The notes under the pieces are model-generated. The model was not told the DNA's origin. It worked only from the letters and a program-made list of their open reading frames with translations, and did no database searches. Position numbers and translations under genes: made by a program. Below, piece by piece: positions 1 through 11,173 of a DNA stretch of 64,000 nt. Each line of letters opens with the position of its first letter. The stretch's first letter is position 1. The stretch is from Bidens hawaiensis (taxonomy: Eukaryota; Streptophyta; Magnoliopsida; Asterales; Asteraceae), in the NCBI GenBank assembly GCA_021521415.1, contig JAIQDT010001127.1:434001-498000 (forward strand). Direction: 5' to 3'.

Positions 1-1818
1 TTTATGCGATTTTAAACGTGTAGTTGAATGTAATCTTATGATTGAGACGGGGGGGGGGGGGACAGAGTGTAACCCTAACTGCGGGAGCAAATCGAGGATG
101 AATGATTCTGGTGTTGGAAAAACTGATTATTGGGGAAGTAGTTTTATGGGAGGAGGAGAGAGATGCTTGAATCACGGGGAGAGTGAGGATGGATGGAGAA
201 TAAACTGCCTGCCTGCATCTTAATATCAATGGTCATGATTAGATCAGGTATTTTGTATGGCTCAGATTGAAGTTCACTCTTCTCTGGCCATATAATATAT
301 AATGAATGGTTAATCAAAACAAGACAAGGTAAGAAATTTCGTTAATTACATATTATACGTTGTTCGCGATATGAAAACTCCATTATATTATGACTATAAC
401 CGATAATACAATAGAACTGCCTTATGTAATATTTAACTGCCTTATGTAACATGGAACATGTTGTTAACCGTCAAGCATCATCGCCTTAGGTTAGGTTGAT
501 AGCATCAATAAGTTGTTCTTACCTCTTATTAATTATCAATTAGAAGAATTTATGGTTGTCTTAGTTGGACTACTACAGATCTGTTTTAACAATATATTAT
601 GACCATAACCGATAATACAATAGAACGTGGATGTATTGCGTCCCATCTCCCCCGCCCCCGCCCCAAAAAAAAGACAGAAAAAGAAATGTATTGGTAAAAA
701 AGACCCAATGTACTACTAGTAGTACTACGGCGGCTGCGGCTACGACTACCACTACGTGTATGCATCATCCTAATTTGATAAGATATAAGTTGTCCTCCTG
801 CTTTCTCCTGCAATGGTTCTCTTTATCAGAAAATAACGTATTTCAAACAAGCATTGTAGGCTACCAATCTTGAGTTATATGTTATTAATGGCATCTAAAT
901 TAATAAAGCGAAAACAACTTCTAGTCACTATCATTCGATCAAAATACGAAAAAAGTATTAGTTAACGTGTTAAATATAAACATGTTGAAAATGTACAAAG
1001 TGTTGTAAATTTGTTTTCATAGTGACAAACCTCAATCTAAGGACAACATATGGCCAATGCTCCCAACCATTTTCTCTCTTCATATGCTGTAGTTGTAAAG
1101 GCATCAAGGGGGGCAAGACTACTCAACCCTTTGAAAATATCGTAATATAGACATCATCTAGTTTTAAATTGAAGGATACCAAACCGGACGTAGACACCAC
1201 CATTTTCTCCATGTTTTATTAAATCTGTAGCTACAACTGTCACAGATCTTATGGTATTTTTATAAGTTATAACATTGGATTGTGTGTTGTTTTCATGGTC
1301 ACAAAGTGCGACATGTGAACAATGTTTGACCACTAATTGTTATAGAGGGCCAGTCGAATTTAAACCATTTCAACTCGAGCACAAATAAAGCCATATACAT
1401 GACACTTATATATATGTCTCGTTAAATAGACTATGGTGTACCACTCACATAACCCCGAACAACTAATGTTATGATTATAAAGGCCACTGATAAACACATA
1501 TACATAACATTATTTTTTTTCTCTATGTATGCGTTCAAAACGAGTTACGATGGCTAAAACTTCACACCATTAATATAACCCCTACACGAAACAAAAGGGG
1601 AACATACACAAGTTCAACTCACACGTCCAGAATTTTGTTAATTAAAAATGTTTTTGCTGATCATACGCTAAGGTACGACATGATTCTTAACTTAGGATTT
1701 GAGTATGCTAAACGAGAGAAAATAGATACCTGACCATGAGTTAACGTACCCTAGAGCATATTTGCAAAAATTCTGGTATAGTTTTAGGTCTATTATCTAT
1801 AACATAGAAAAAGGCTTG
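1..1818. other. Non-coding AT-rich flank
   Basis: I see no supportable gene here. Short open frames exist but show no domain, splice structure or family resemblance. Visible features are a run of 13 G at 49-61, a C-rich/A-rich tract around 647-675, and a near-identical ~35 bp direct repeat at about 384-418 and 593-627. The rest is low-complexity AT-rich sequence. Confidence 0.6.
384..627 (+). repeat. Pair of ~35 bp direct repeats
   Basis: The segments at about 384-418 and 593-627 match almost base for base (ATATTATGAC, one C/T difference, ATAACCGATAATACAATAGAAC). They are separated by about 175 bp of unrelated sequence. This may be a small duplication or the ends of a decayed insertion; no function is claimed. 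Confidence 0.6.
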
Positions 1819-2080
1819 GGTTATACATACACCAGGTAGGTTATTCATACACCAGGAGAGCCTATACGAGTCGTATAGGGTCTATACGACTCGTATAGGT
1901 GCATAGTCAAGTTCATTCTAACATATTGTATATATGAGCTGAAAAATCTATACGGCTCGTGTAGACTGCAAAAAGCTGTCATACTGTCATCTTCGTACGC
2001 ATGTCAATAAATAAATTTATGGCTAATACGAGCCGTATAGCCTTATTCACACACCAGGGGGCTGGTGTTTGTATATAACC
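1819..2080. mobile_element. MITE-like element with imperfect terminal inverted repeats
   Basis: The left end reads GGTTATACATACACCAGG and the right end, on the complementary strand, reads GGTTATATACAAACACCAGC, so a ~262 bp segment has terminal inverted repeats differing by a small indel. Inside are four palindromic 17-mers of the form CTATACGA-N-TCGTATAG: two exact at 1862-1878 and 1882-1898, and two decayed at about 1948-1964 and 2024-2040. The CACCAGG terminal word is repeated just inside both ends. No coding capacity and no convincing target duplication were found, so the superfamily is unassigned. Confidence 0.55.
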
Positions 2081-2615
2081 ACCCTAGAAAAATAACCACT
2101 TACCTAATTTTCTCAATAACACACCTTTACACTATTCATAATGAAATCAGCTAGATTACTATTGTTGATATATATAGAAGCTACTGCATTATGTAAAAGT
2201 TCTAAACAAATATCATCCTAATTAATAAAACTTAAAGTGGGAGGACCCAACTTAATACAACTCTTTCTAATAATGGCCAAAATATCCTACAAATATGTCA
2301 AAATCTTCCGCAATAATTACTTTACATAATTGGAATGCATGCATATGATCTACCAAGAGACATGATCACATGATTCATTGAAAACCAACAACTACACACA
2401 GGCTTTTTGTCACTTGTACCATAAATTTGCAATCATTTTTTTTCCAAACAGAATATATATAGAAAACAAATATTTATAGGGTCCTCCTAACCACACCTCA
2501 CACCCCACCAGACGCTGCGTTCAGCCCTTACCGATGCGGTTTATTCGACGTGATTGATTTGACGACGTCGACGGATGATTTGATTGGTGAAGTCTGTCGT
2601 TGTCCTAAAACACAC
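2081..2615. other. Non-coding stretch left of gypsy 1
   Basis: No gene or RNA is visible. Positions 2495-2615 are more GC-rich than their surroundings and contain several CG-rich words (around 2530-2580). This would be the sequence contiguous with 13819 onward before gypsy 1 inserted, so it may be the upstream part of the MULE found at 14 kb. Confidence 0.5.
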
Positions 2616-2972
2616 TGTGACAATCGTCAATTTCAGGTTAACTCCGTTAACTCAACTCCGTCAATTCAAACTTTAGATCATTGAATCTATAACGCACACT
2701 TCATTACATTTAAACTAGGGTTTAAATGACGCTTAACACTTACTACATGTGTAGTCTTTCGGGAATTGCACCGAAACGCAAACGAGTTGACACAAACGAT
2801 TGGTGAATAAACGAAAAACGTCAAAACAGTAATTATGTGATAATTATGTGTTAGACTTATGTGTTATGTGATAACATCGTTATAAACACTAACTCAAGAT
2901 GTAAACAAGTTAGTTTAAGCTAGGAAAAGCAATACTTAGAAGTGGAGGGGCCAAAGTGTAACATAGTATTAT

Positions 2973-2980
2973 TATAAATA
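2973..2980 (+). promoter_or_regulatory. Putative TATA box of gypsy 1 LTR
   Basis: TATAAATA lies about 360 bp into the LTR. It is conserved at the same place in the gypsy 1 3' LTR (11531-11538) and in the gypsy 2 LTRs, where the flanking AAT microsatellite differs in length. This position suits the U3/R promoter of an LTR, but no start site can be seen. Confidence 0.45.
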
Positions 2981-4804
2981 ATAATAATAATAAACCCTAA
3001 CTATTCTTTTCTTTTCCCACACATCCCGATCGGAACCCCAAACCCTTGGCTCCTTGGCTGCCGTCACCTATACACACACATACAACCATCAATTTCAACT
3101 TTTGATCGAAGATTAAGGTGCTAGGAAGGTATAAACGACTATCCTATGCATCATTTATACTTGATTTTGATGTTTAATGGGTTAATTGAAAACCCTAGAT
3201 GGCCGATTTCATGTGTGTATGTAGTTTATGTGATTGTTGTTGATTTGATGATGATATGATAACTAGAATGGATATTGTTACATGCTAATTACTTGTGTCT
3301 TTGATTTGAGTTCAAACAAAAAAAACCCTAATCATGTATGTAATGTGTAATTGATGTGCATGGATAGTGTTTATGGAGTCTAGAGTGTTATATGAATGCA
3401 TGATGGTCCATAGATAGTTAATATGTTGAGTTTGGATGCAAACAGTTTCTGGACAGATTGTGTTATTGATGTTTAAGTGACTGTAACGAAGCGTAAACGT
3501 GAAAATTGGTTTAGATTATTGATACTACAGTAAACTAGGTTGAGTCTAGTTTCTAAAGAATATAAATTTGTAATTTTTGGACGTGGAAAAGTTAACTTTT
3601 ATGATTTTACAAAAACGTTGTGCAAAGCTGAGCTGTTAGACCTGCTGTTAGGTTGTTTTGTAAATATTATATCTCATGAACTACGAGACCAATTGGGTTG
3701 GTTCCACTTCTGGAAGTTGACTTATTGAGTTAGGAACCTAACCCAAGTGGTCTTGCATTTATTGGATTTTTCGTTTAACGGTAATTTCAAATAACATTCT
3801 GTTGCGCATGAATTTGACTGTTATGAGTTTGCTGTAATGATTTGATGATTGTGAGAAACCTATGTGGAATAAAAATATAATAAAATATGTTCTGGAAATC
3901 TAAGACATATATGCTTCTGTGATGATTTTTGGTAAATTAATTGAGATGCTATGATCGGTGGAATAGTACAATCTTTCAAGTAGAATTTCTGTCTCGGTGA
4001 AACTAGCTGCTGAATTGTGTGAAAATGCATGAAACATGATACTTGCTATATAATTGTTATGTTTTGACCAAAATGCCCTTGCGGGGAATAATTGCTAATT
4101 GATTGTCATGATTTGACCAAATTTCCCTCATGGGGAATAATTGCTAGTGATGTACTTTATGAAGACATGACACGTATATAATTGCTTACACATGTAACGT
4201 ATCACAAATACATTGTTAAAGTCACACACGATTCACAAACGAAACACGAAACATGTTATGTGCATAGGTATTATGTGCCGGGTCTAGAGACTCGATAATA
4301 TTCCGACACTTAGAAAAATCTCTTTGTTGTTTTAGAACGCTAGAGAGAGTTTTTCTGTGACGCGCATCTTGGTGATTTAATTTGGGAATTTCTTCGCAAA
4401 CAGTGAGTTTCACTTTCCCCTTTTAAACTTTTTAAACGCTCTTCACTTGGGGGAGATAACATACTCCGAAAACGCATTTATGATTTTTTTAATATAGATT
4501 ATATATCACTTGTAAAGACTAAGTGGCAAACGCGTTAACTAAAGTCCTTCATTCATATCGAACCGTTTAATATTGGATAATAGCGAGTCATTGTTGAGTA
4601 GTACTACTGGGTTTGACAAACCCCACCCAACGCTAAACTCGACTGGAGGTCGAGTGGGTGTAATCTTGGCTAAACACATACCATGGTCTGGATGACCTGG
4701 TGGCAAGGCAAATGATAAACAGTCAACTTCGGTGTCGAACACTTAGTGATACTTGTTTTATAGGCTAGCTACCTATAGATATATAATTGACATAACATTA
4801 TCTG

Positions 4805-4912
4805 GTAACGCAAAACGCTGTAACGCAAAACCCTGTAACGCAAAACGCTGTAACGCAAAACGCTGTAACGCAAAACGCTTAACGCAAAACGCTGAACGCA
4901 AACGCTAAACGC
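4805..4912 (+). repeat. Tandem 15-16 bp repeat in gypsy 1 5' LTR
   Basis: The unit GTAACGCAAAACGCT is repeated about five times head to tail, followed by shortened copies (AACGCAAACGCTAAACGC). The same array is in the 3' LTR at about 13370-13476. Gypsy 2 LTRs have only one unit at the equivalent place (29226-29248 and 50023-50043), so the array expanded in the gypsy 1 lineage. Confidence 0.85.
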
Positions 4913-5257
4913 TTTATTTTTATTTAAACTTGTGAACTCACCAACCTTGTGTTGACACTTTTAGTATGTTATTCTCAGGTAGCCGAGGCGGGCGCGCGGT
5001 TTAGGAACATGCATTGCTTGAAACACTTTTAATTATGCAAAACTTATTTTAAACTATTATCATTGGGTTTTAAGTCGTCCTGCGTGACGTAACATTGTTT
5101 GCTATGGTTTTACGCTTCCGCATTTAATTACTCGTAAACGTTTTCATGGTTTTGAAACTTTGTTTTATGGTTTGATTATAACTAATGATTCCGATCCTGT
5201 TAGTTCACACCCTCTGACGGTAAAACTCCGTTAGTGGATTTTGAGGGTGTGACAGAT

Positions 5258-5269
5258 TGGTATCAGAGC
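5258..5269 (+). other. Primer-binding site, initiator tRNA-Met
   Basis: TGGTATCAGAGC starts 3 bases after the 5' LTR and is complementary to the 3' end of plant initiator tRNA-Met, the usual primer for plant LTR retrotransposons. Confidence 0.9.
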
Positions 5270-5431
5270 CATTGGTTATAGCGAACTAGAAGCTGCATGC
5301 ATACTAGACTATAACTGCGACGACCCATTAGTTATAATGATACGCACTGCATAGATTTGTGTAGTCTCTGTTATCTTATCTCTTTACCTCTTTCACTCAT
5401 ACGCGCGCGCATACACGGCTTACCTGTAGGA

Positions 5432-6199
5432 ATGTCGACGCCGCCACCTTCATCATCATCTGATGCGATGACTCATGCTCACCGGAAGGAACCGCAGTTA
5501 CCTACCGCATCGCCACCCCGCGTAGTTCCGGAACTCGAAGCTCCCGCACCGAAGAGGTACCGCTTGTCCGGAGGCATGTACGAAAACGAAGTTAGCTGGG
5601 ATTGGTACCCTAACATGATCAGACGTATGGTCTATCGCGAGCAAGTTCCCCCGTTACCTCACCCGAACCACCCTGCTTACCCCAACACCCTACCACCCAT
5701 AACCGAACCTGTAGAGCGAGTTCTCGCAGCTGTCGTTTCTTGCTTGGAGCGTGACGTGGGTTACATGCGTTATACGAGAGCGAACGTTTCCGGACTGTTA
5801 AAAGACGGAACCGAGACTAAGGAGGAAATTGCCCGCATGGCAGCGGCAATGAAGGAAATGCAAGAGGCTAGTGATTAACAGATGAAGATTATGAGAAAGA
5901 TGCAAGCCGAGATGATAGACTTGCAAGAGCAACTCCAAGTAGCAAGGACCCGAACCGAGATAGCTCTAGAGCGTTGCGATGTGTTACAAATGCAAATTGC
6001 TCAGAACGCAGCAGAACCTGAGGCAGAGCCTGAGGCCGAGCCCGAGGCAGAGCCTGAAGAGGAACCTGAAGAAGATCCCGAAAAGGAGCCCGAGGAGGAT
6101 CCCGAGGAAGATCCCGAGGAGGAACCCGAAGAAGAACCGGAGGAAGAACCGGCTGAGGAGGAGGCACACTCAGAGGTGTCCTCAGATGATGACATCTAG
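5432..6199 (+). pseudogene. Pre-gag accessory ORF of gypsy 1, one stop
   Basis: A 256-codon frame between the primer-binding site and gag, starting at the ATG at 5432, which matches the start in gypsy 2. It has a proline/serine-rich start, a region with VSWDWYPNMIRRMVYREQ, a helical stretch rich in M, E, Q and L (about residues 125-185) that looks like a coiled coil, then a tail of about 15 E-P/D-P repeats ending SSDDDI. A TAA at 5876-5878 interrupts it where gypsy 2 has CAA. It has no zinc knuckle and does not resemble gag or pol. I do not recognise its function; conservation in two copies with independent lesions suggests it was once selected. Confidence 0.7.
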
Positions 6200-6447
6200 T
6201 GATGATGACACCTAGATGAAGGGGTTGTCTCCATCCGAACTATTATTTTCTATGATTTTAAGGATTGATTGGAAATACTTTGTAGCGAATACAATGGTTT
6301 TAATCATGAATTACTAATTAGATTAATATATGGTTGTGATGTGATGTTGTTTCTTAGGTCCTTCTTACCTGTCTTTTAATTACGGTATGGTGTGTTGTAT
6401 ATGAAAGAAAAATTCATGTTTAACATCTTATACTGTGATTCTAGGAA

Positions 6448-7626
6448 ATGGCTGGAAGCAACGCTGGACACGGACGTGGTAACATCAACTTGACTGCAGC
6501 TGAACTCCAAACTCTGCTGAACGGCCATGCAGCGGCCGCTTTAGCCGCACATGTTCAGAACCAAGCTGGAGGTCTAAGTGGAACGTGTACCTTCAAGAAT
6601 TACCATGACTGCAAGCCCAGTACGTTTAAGGGCACTGAGGGAGCTATAGGCTTCATGCGTTGGGCTGAGAAGGCCGAGTCGGCGTTTGAGATGTGTAATT
6701 GTCCCCCTGCCAGTAGGGTCAAATTCGCTGCTGGAACACTTGAGGATGCTGCCCTCACTTGGTGGAATTCGAACGTGCAGATCCTTGGATTGGAACTGGC
6801 TAACGCGATGAACTGGGAGGAGTTCAAAAACATGATGCGAGAGGAGTACTGTCCGAGAGAGGAGATTTCGAAGTTAGAGTCAGAATTTTGGTCACTGAAG
6901 ATGGTGGACTCAGAAATCGAAGCCTACACTACCCGTTCTCACGAGTTGGCTGTGATGTGTCCGCGGATGGTGGATCCGCCGAGTAAGAGGATTGAGATGT
7001 ATATTGATGGGTTAGCACCGCAAATTCAGGGCATGGTGACGTCTTCCAGACCAGCCACGATTCAACAAGCGATCCGTTTAGCTCACAAACTGACAGATCA
7101 AGCAGTGACCCAAGGTGCGTTACCACCTAGGGGTTCAACCACTAAAGCCCGTGACAACCCGAGTAATGACAACAACAGCAACAACAACCCGAGCAGTGGA
7201 AAGAGAAAGTTTGACAACACCAGATCCTCATCCTCGAACCTCCCACCGCAACAACACTACCGTAAGCCCGAATTCACTCGGAGCTTTAACAATCAGAGTC
7301 ACAACAACAATAACAACGGTAGCGGGCAGGGTTCGAGCGGATATGCTGGGAAATATCCGATGTGCAATAGGTGCAACTATCATCATGCTGGCTCGTGTGA
7401 CCGTGTCAAGTGTCAGAGATGCGGAAAGATGGGTCACCAGGCAAAGGAATGTTGAGGAGACCTTGCGGCAAAGGGTGCTCCTAAACCACCTATGACGACG
7501 AAGGGATGTTTCGAATGTGGGCAGGAAGGTCATTTCAGGAAAGATTGTCCCAAGCTGAAACAGAACGACAACAATGGAGGTAATGGAAGTGGCAGTAGTG
7601 GTGGAAGCAATGGCAAAGGAAGAGCT
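6448..7626 (+). pseudogene. gag: Gypsy 1 gag, interrupted by a stop
   Basis: The structural polyprotein that packages element RNA. The ATG at 6448 begins MAGSNAGHGRG. The retrotransposon gag domain lies at about residues 50-210 (FMRWAEKAESAFEMC, WEEFKNMMREEYCP, YIDGLAPQIQGMV), then an N/S/Q-rich linker and two CCHC knuckles: [14 protein letters not shown], and after the break [18 protein letters not shown] at 7453-7455 falls between the knuckles where gypsy 2 has AGA, and a one-base insertion near 7629 then shifts the frame into protease. Gag and pol were therefore one open frame in the ancestor. Confidence 0.9.
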
Positions 7627-10600
7627 TTTTGTAATTGGGTCGGGTCAAGCCCGCAATGATCCGCACGTGGTAACTGGTAAGTTCCCTGTGAACGATTGTT
7701 TTGCTTCTGTATTGTTTGACACTGGAGCTGATAGGAGTTTTGTGTCGAAAGCCTTTAGCCAACTCTTAGACTTAACTCCAACTCCGTTAGATGCTAAGTT
7801 TCCTGTTGAATTAGCTGACGGTAAGACTATAGTAACGACTCATGTGCTTGCGGGATGTAAGTTAAAACTGTCAGGTCATGTCTTTGATATCGACCTTATT
7901 CCTTTTACGCTTAGTAGTTTCGATGTCGTGGTCGGCATGGACTGGTTATCCGAGAACCGAGCGGAGATTATATGTCACGATAAGATAGTTCACATTACTA
8001 CCCCTTCCGGCGAGATCATTTCGATCCGAGGTGAGAGAAGCGGCATGACCACCAGCGTCATTACCCTTATGAAGGCACAGAAGTACCTACGAAAGGGTCA
8101 TCCGGCAGTTTTGGCGCAGATTGTTGAGAAACCCGCGGAGGAGAAGCGAATTGAAGATATACCTGTTGTGCGAGATTTTCCGGAAGTTTTCCCAGAAAAT
8201 TTGCCCGGACTCCCTCCTGTACGACAAGTCGAATTCCAAATCGAGTTGACCCCCGGTGCAACACCCATAGCACGAGCCCCGTATCGGCTCGCACCGGCGG
8301 AGCTTCAGGAGTTGTCCACTCAGTTGCAGGATTTATTGGATAAAGGTTTTATCCGACCTAGCTCATCACCATGGGGAGCCCCTGTCTTATTTATCCGAAA
8401 GAAGGACGGGACTTTCCGCATGTGTATCGACTACCGGGAGTTGAACAAGGTGACGGTCAAGAACCGTTATCCTTTACCCCGAATTGATGATTTGTTTGAC
8501 CAGCTTCAAGGATCGAGTTACTACTCGAAGATCGATCTGCGATCCGGTTACCATCAGCTAAGAGTGCGCGAAGAAGATATCTAAAAGACGGCTTTCAGAA
8601 CACGGTATGGTCACTACGAGTTTTCGGTTATGCCTTTTGGCCTAACCAACGCACCAGCCGTATTTATGGATCTCATGAATCGAGTATGCAAGGCGTACCT
8701 CGACAAGTTTGTGATTGTTTTCATTGATGATATTCTCGTATACTCCAAGAACGAAGCTGACCATGAAGAACACTTAAGGGTAATTCTGGAATTATTGAAG
8801 AAGGAACAACTATATGCTAAACTCTCGAAATGTGAGTTTTGGCTTCGCGAGGTTCACTTTTTAGGACATGTGATCAACGAGAACGGTATCCATGTCGATC
8901 CCGGTAAGGTAGAGGCCATCAAAAACTGGGAAGCACCTAAGACTCCGACTGAGGTGCGGCAATTCTTAGGACTGGCCGGCTACTACCGACGTTTTATCGA
9001 GGGATTTTCAAAGATTGCTCAACCCCTCACCGCTTTGACTCACAAAGGCACTAAGTACAATTGGGGTGACGCGCAAGAATCCGCTTTTCAACTGTTGAAA
9101 ACCAAACTCTGTAGCGCCCCTATTCTAGCCCTCCCCGAGGGAACGAAAAATTTCGAGGTACACTGTGACGCATCAATACAAGGTCTCGGTTGTGTGCTGA
9201 TGCAACTCGAGAAGGTTATAGCTTATGCCTCTCGACAACTACGGGTTCACGAGAAGAACTACACGACCCATGATTTGGAACTCGGAGCTGTGGTGTTTGC
9301 CCTTAAGATATGGAGGCATTACTTGTACGGTACCAAATTTACCATTTACACCGACCACAAGAGTCTCCAGCATATCTACGATCAGAAGGAGCTGAACATG
9401 CGACAGCGTCGTTGGGTCGAGCTGCTTAAAGATTACGATTGTGGCATCAAGTATCACCCTGGCAAGGCCAATGTAGTGGCCGACGCCCTCAGTAGAAAAG
9501 AAACAGATAAACCCAGACGAGTGCGAGCATTGCAACTCACGATTCATGCAAACTTACCTGACCAGATTCGCGAGGCGCAACACGAAGCTTTGAAAGATGC
9601 TAACCTTCCATCGGAACTCATGCGGGGCATGAACAAGCAACTTGAAACCAGATCGGACGGGGTCTGATATTTTGAGAACCGGATTTGGGTTCCACGGTAC
9701 GGAGAGTTGAGAACTCTAGTGATGGACGAAGCTCACAAGTCCCGATATTCTATCCACCCTGGCTCAGATAAAATGTATCATGATTTAAAGGCACTTTACT
9801 GGTGGCCGAACATGAAAGCCGACATTGCCACCTACGTGAGCAAATGCTTGACTTGTGCCAGAGTCAAAATAGAATACCAAAAACCATCTGGTCTACTGCA
9901 ACAACCGGAACTCCCTATGTGGAAATGGGAACACATCTCAATGGATTTTATCACGGGTTTACCTAAGACACCGACGGGATGCGATACCATCTGGGTGATC
10001 GTTGACCTGTTGACTAAGTCTGCACACTTCTTAGCGATTAAGGAATCGGACAAAATGGAAAGACTGACTCGCGTCTACATGAAGGAAGTAGTGTCTAGAC
10101 ACGGAGTGCCTGTCTCAATCATTTCCGATCGAGATTCTCGTTTCACTTCGCACTTTTGGAAGTCGCTGCAAAGCGCATTAGGCACCCGTCTTGATATGAG
10201 CACAGCATACCATCCTCAGACGGATGGGCAAAGTGAACGAACTATTCAGACCCTGGAGGATATGTTGCGTGCATGCGTATTGGATTTCGGAAAAAGTTGG
10301 GAACCTCACTTACCTTTGGTAGAGTTTTCGTATAATAACAGCTACCACGCAAGTATTAAAGCAGCGCCGTTTGAAGCGCTGTACGGACGAAAGTGTCGAT
10401 CACCACTCTGCTGGGCAGAGGTGGGTGACAGCCAAATCACTGGTCTAGAACTGGTACTCGAAACCTCGGAAAAGATTGTTCAAATCCGAAATCGCATGGC
10501 AGCAGCACGAGATCGCCAAAAGAGTTACGCCGACAAGCGCCGAAAACCTCTCGAATTTCAAGTGAACGATCGAGTGTTACTCAAAGTCTCACCTTGGAAA

Positions 10601-11041
10601 GGTGTGGTTCGCTTTGGGAAGCGAAACAAACTCAACCCACGGTATGTTGGTCCATACCGGATAACTGAGCGCATTGGTCCGGTGGCGTACCGACTGGACC
10701 TACCAACGGAACTCAGTGGCGTACACAATGTTTTTCACGTATCCAATTTGAAGAAATGCTTATCCGATGAAACCCAAGTAGTCCCCTTGGAGGAACTGCA
10801 AGTTGATGAACAGTTACGTTTCATTGAGGAACCAGTCGAGGTTTTGGATTGGGAAACCAAAACGCTCAAGCACAGCAAAATTCCAATCGTTAGGGTTCTT
10901 TGGAACTCGAGACGTGGACCAGAGTTCACGTGGGAACGCGAGGATCAAATGATGAAAAAGTATCCTCACCTTTTTGAAGGGCTGACCAAACACAGAAAAC
11001 CGCGAAACCCGGCAAACCGTCAGAAATCACCGGGGGTATGA
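7627..11041 (+). pseudogene. pol: Gypsy 1 pol (protease-RT-RNase H-integrase-chromodomain), broken
   Basis: Replication polyprotein. Protease active site [10 protein letters not shown] near 7717; reverse transcriptase with [11 protein letters not shown] and the catalytic FIDDILVYS near 8725-8750; RNase H with TDHKSLQHI and the [14 protein letters not shown] boundary near 9450-9500; integrase zinc finger (H...H, CLTC) near 9740-9860 and catalytic D-D-E region ([31 protein letters not shown]); then a GPY/F-type segment and a chromodomain-like tail ([14 protein letters not shown]). TAA at 8582-8584 and TGA at 9665-9667 interrupt it where gypsy 2 has sense codons. The final TGA is at 11039-11041. 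Confidence 0.95.
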
Positions 11042-11044
11042 ATT

Positions 11045-11156
11045 AAATTTCGGGACGAAATTTCTTTCTACTAGGGGATGATATGACAAACTGAAAATTT
11101 TTCTTACTTTTTCAGACACTCATCACGACTTGACTCAAATTTTCGGGACGAAAATT
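11045..11156 (+). promoter_or_regulatory. Duplicated palindromic block before the 3' LTR of gypsy 1
   Basis: Two perfect 8-bp-arm palindromes with the same GGA loop lie about 75 bp apart: AAATTTCG-GGA-CGAAATTT at 11045-11063 and AATTTTCG-GGA-CGAAAATT at 11138-11156. Each is followed by CTTT, a short purine-rich tract (AGGGGATGA or GGGAATGA) and TATGACA or TGTGACA. The second block runs directly into the 3' LTR. The arrangement is repeated in gypsy 2 (about 47738-47869). It looks like a duplication of the polypurine-tract junction. Confidence 0.75.
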
Positions 11157-11159
11157 CTT

Positions 11160-11173
11160 TAACATGGGAATGA
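11160..11173 (+). other. Probable polypurine tract of gypsy 1
   Basis: A short purine-rich stretch (ACATGGGAATGA) immediately upstream of the 3' LTR, where plus-strand priming is expected. It is weaker than a typical tract, interrupted by T and C, and a second similar tract lies near 11074-11083. Confidence 0.6.

Larger units (their letters stand above)
2616..5254 (+). repeat. Gypsy 1 5' LTR
   Basis: 2639 bp, TG...CA ends, matched over its full length by 11174-13818. A TATA-like TATAAATA at 2973-2980 is followed by an AAT microsatellite that is longer in the 3' LTR. A tandem array of a ~16 bp unit (GTAACGCAAAACGCT) occupies about 4805-4912. Its right end abuts the primer-binding site. Confidence 0.95.

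Noticed and set aside
3540..3728. 62-codon frame in the gypsy LTR, also at 12104-12292
   Set aside because: It is identical between the two LTRs because they are copies of one sequence, and it is not kept open in the gypsy 2 LTRs.
4539..4742. Antisense 67-codon frame in all four gypsy LTRs
   Set aside because: It is present in each LTR, but the changes between the two families alter residues freely and there is no start context or domain. Still, it is the most persistent LTR frame.
5984..6195. Long antisense open frames (Ser/Gly-rich or Leu/Phe-rich) over the E-P repeat
   Set aside because: They are by-products of the GAG/CCN repeat of the sense frame and recur in gypsy 2 at 30312-30523 for the same reason.
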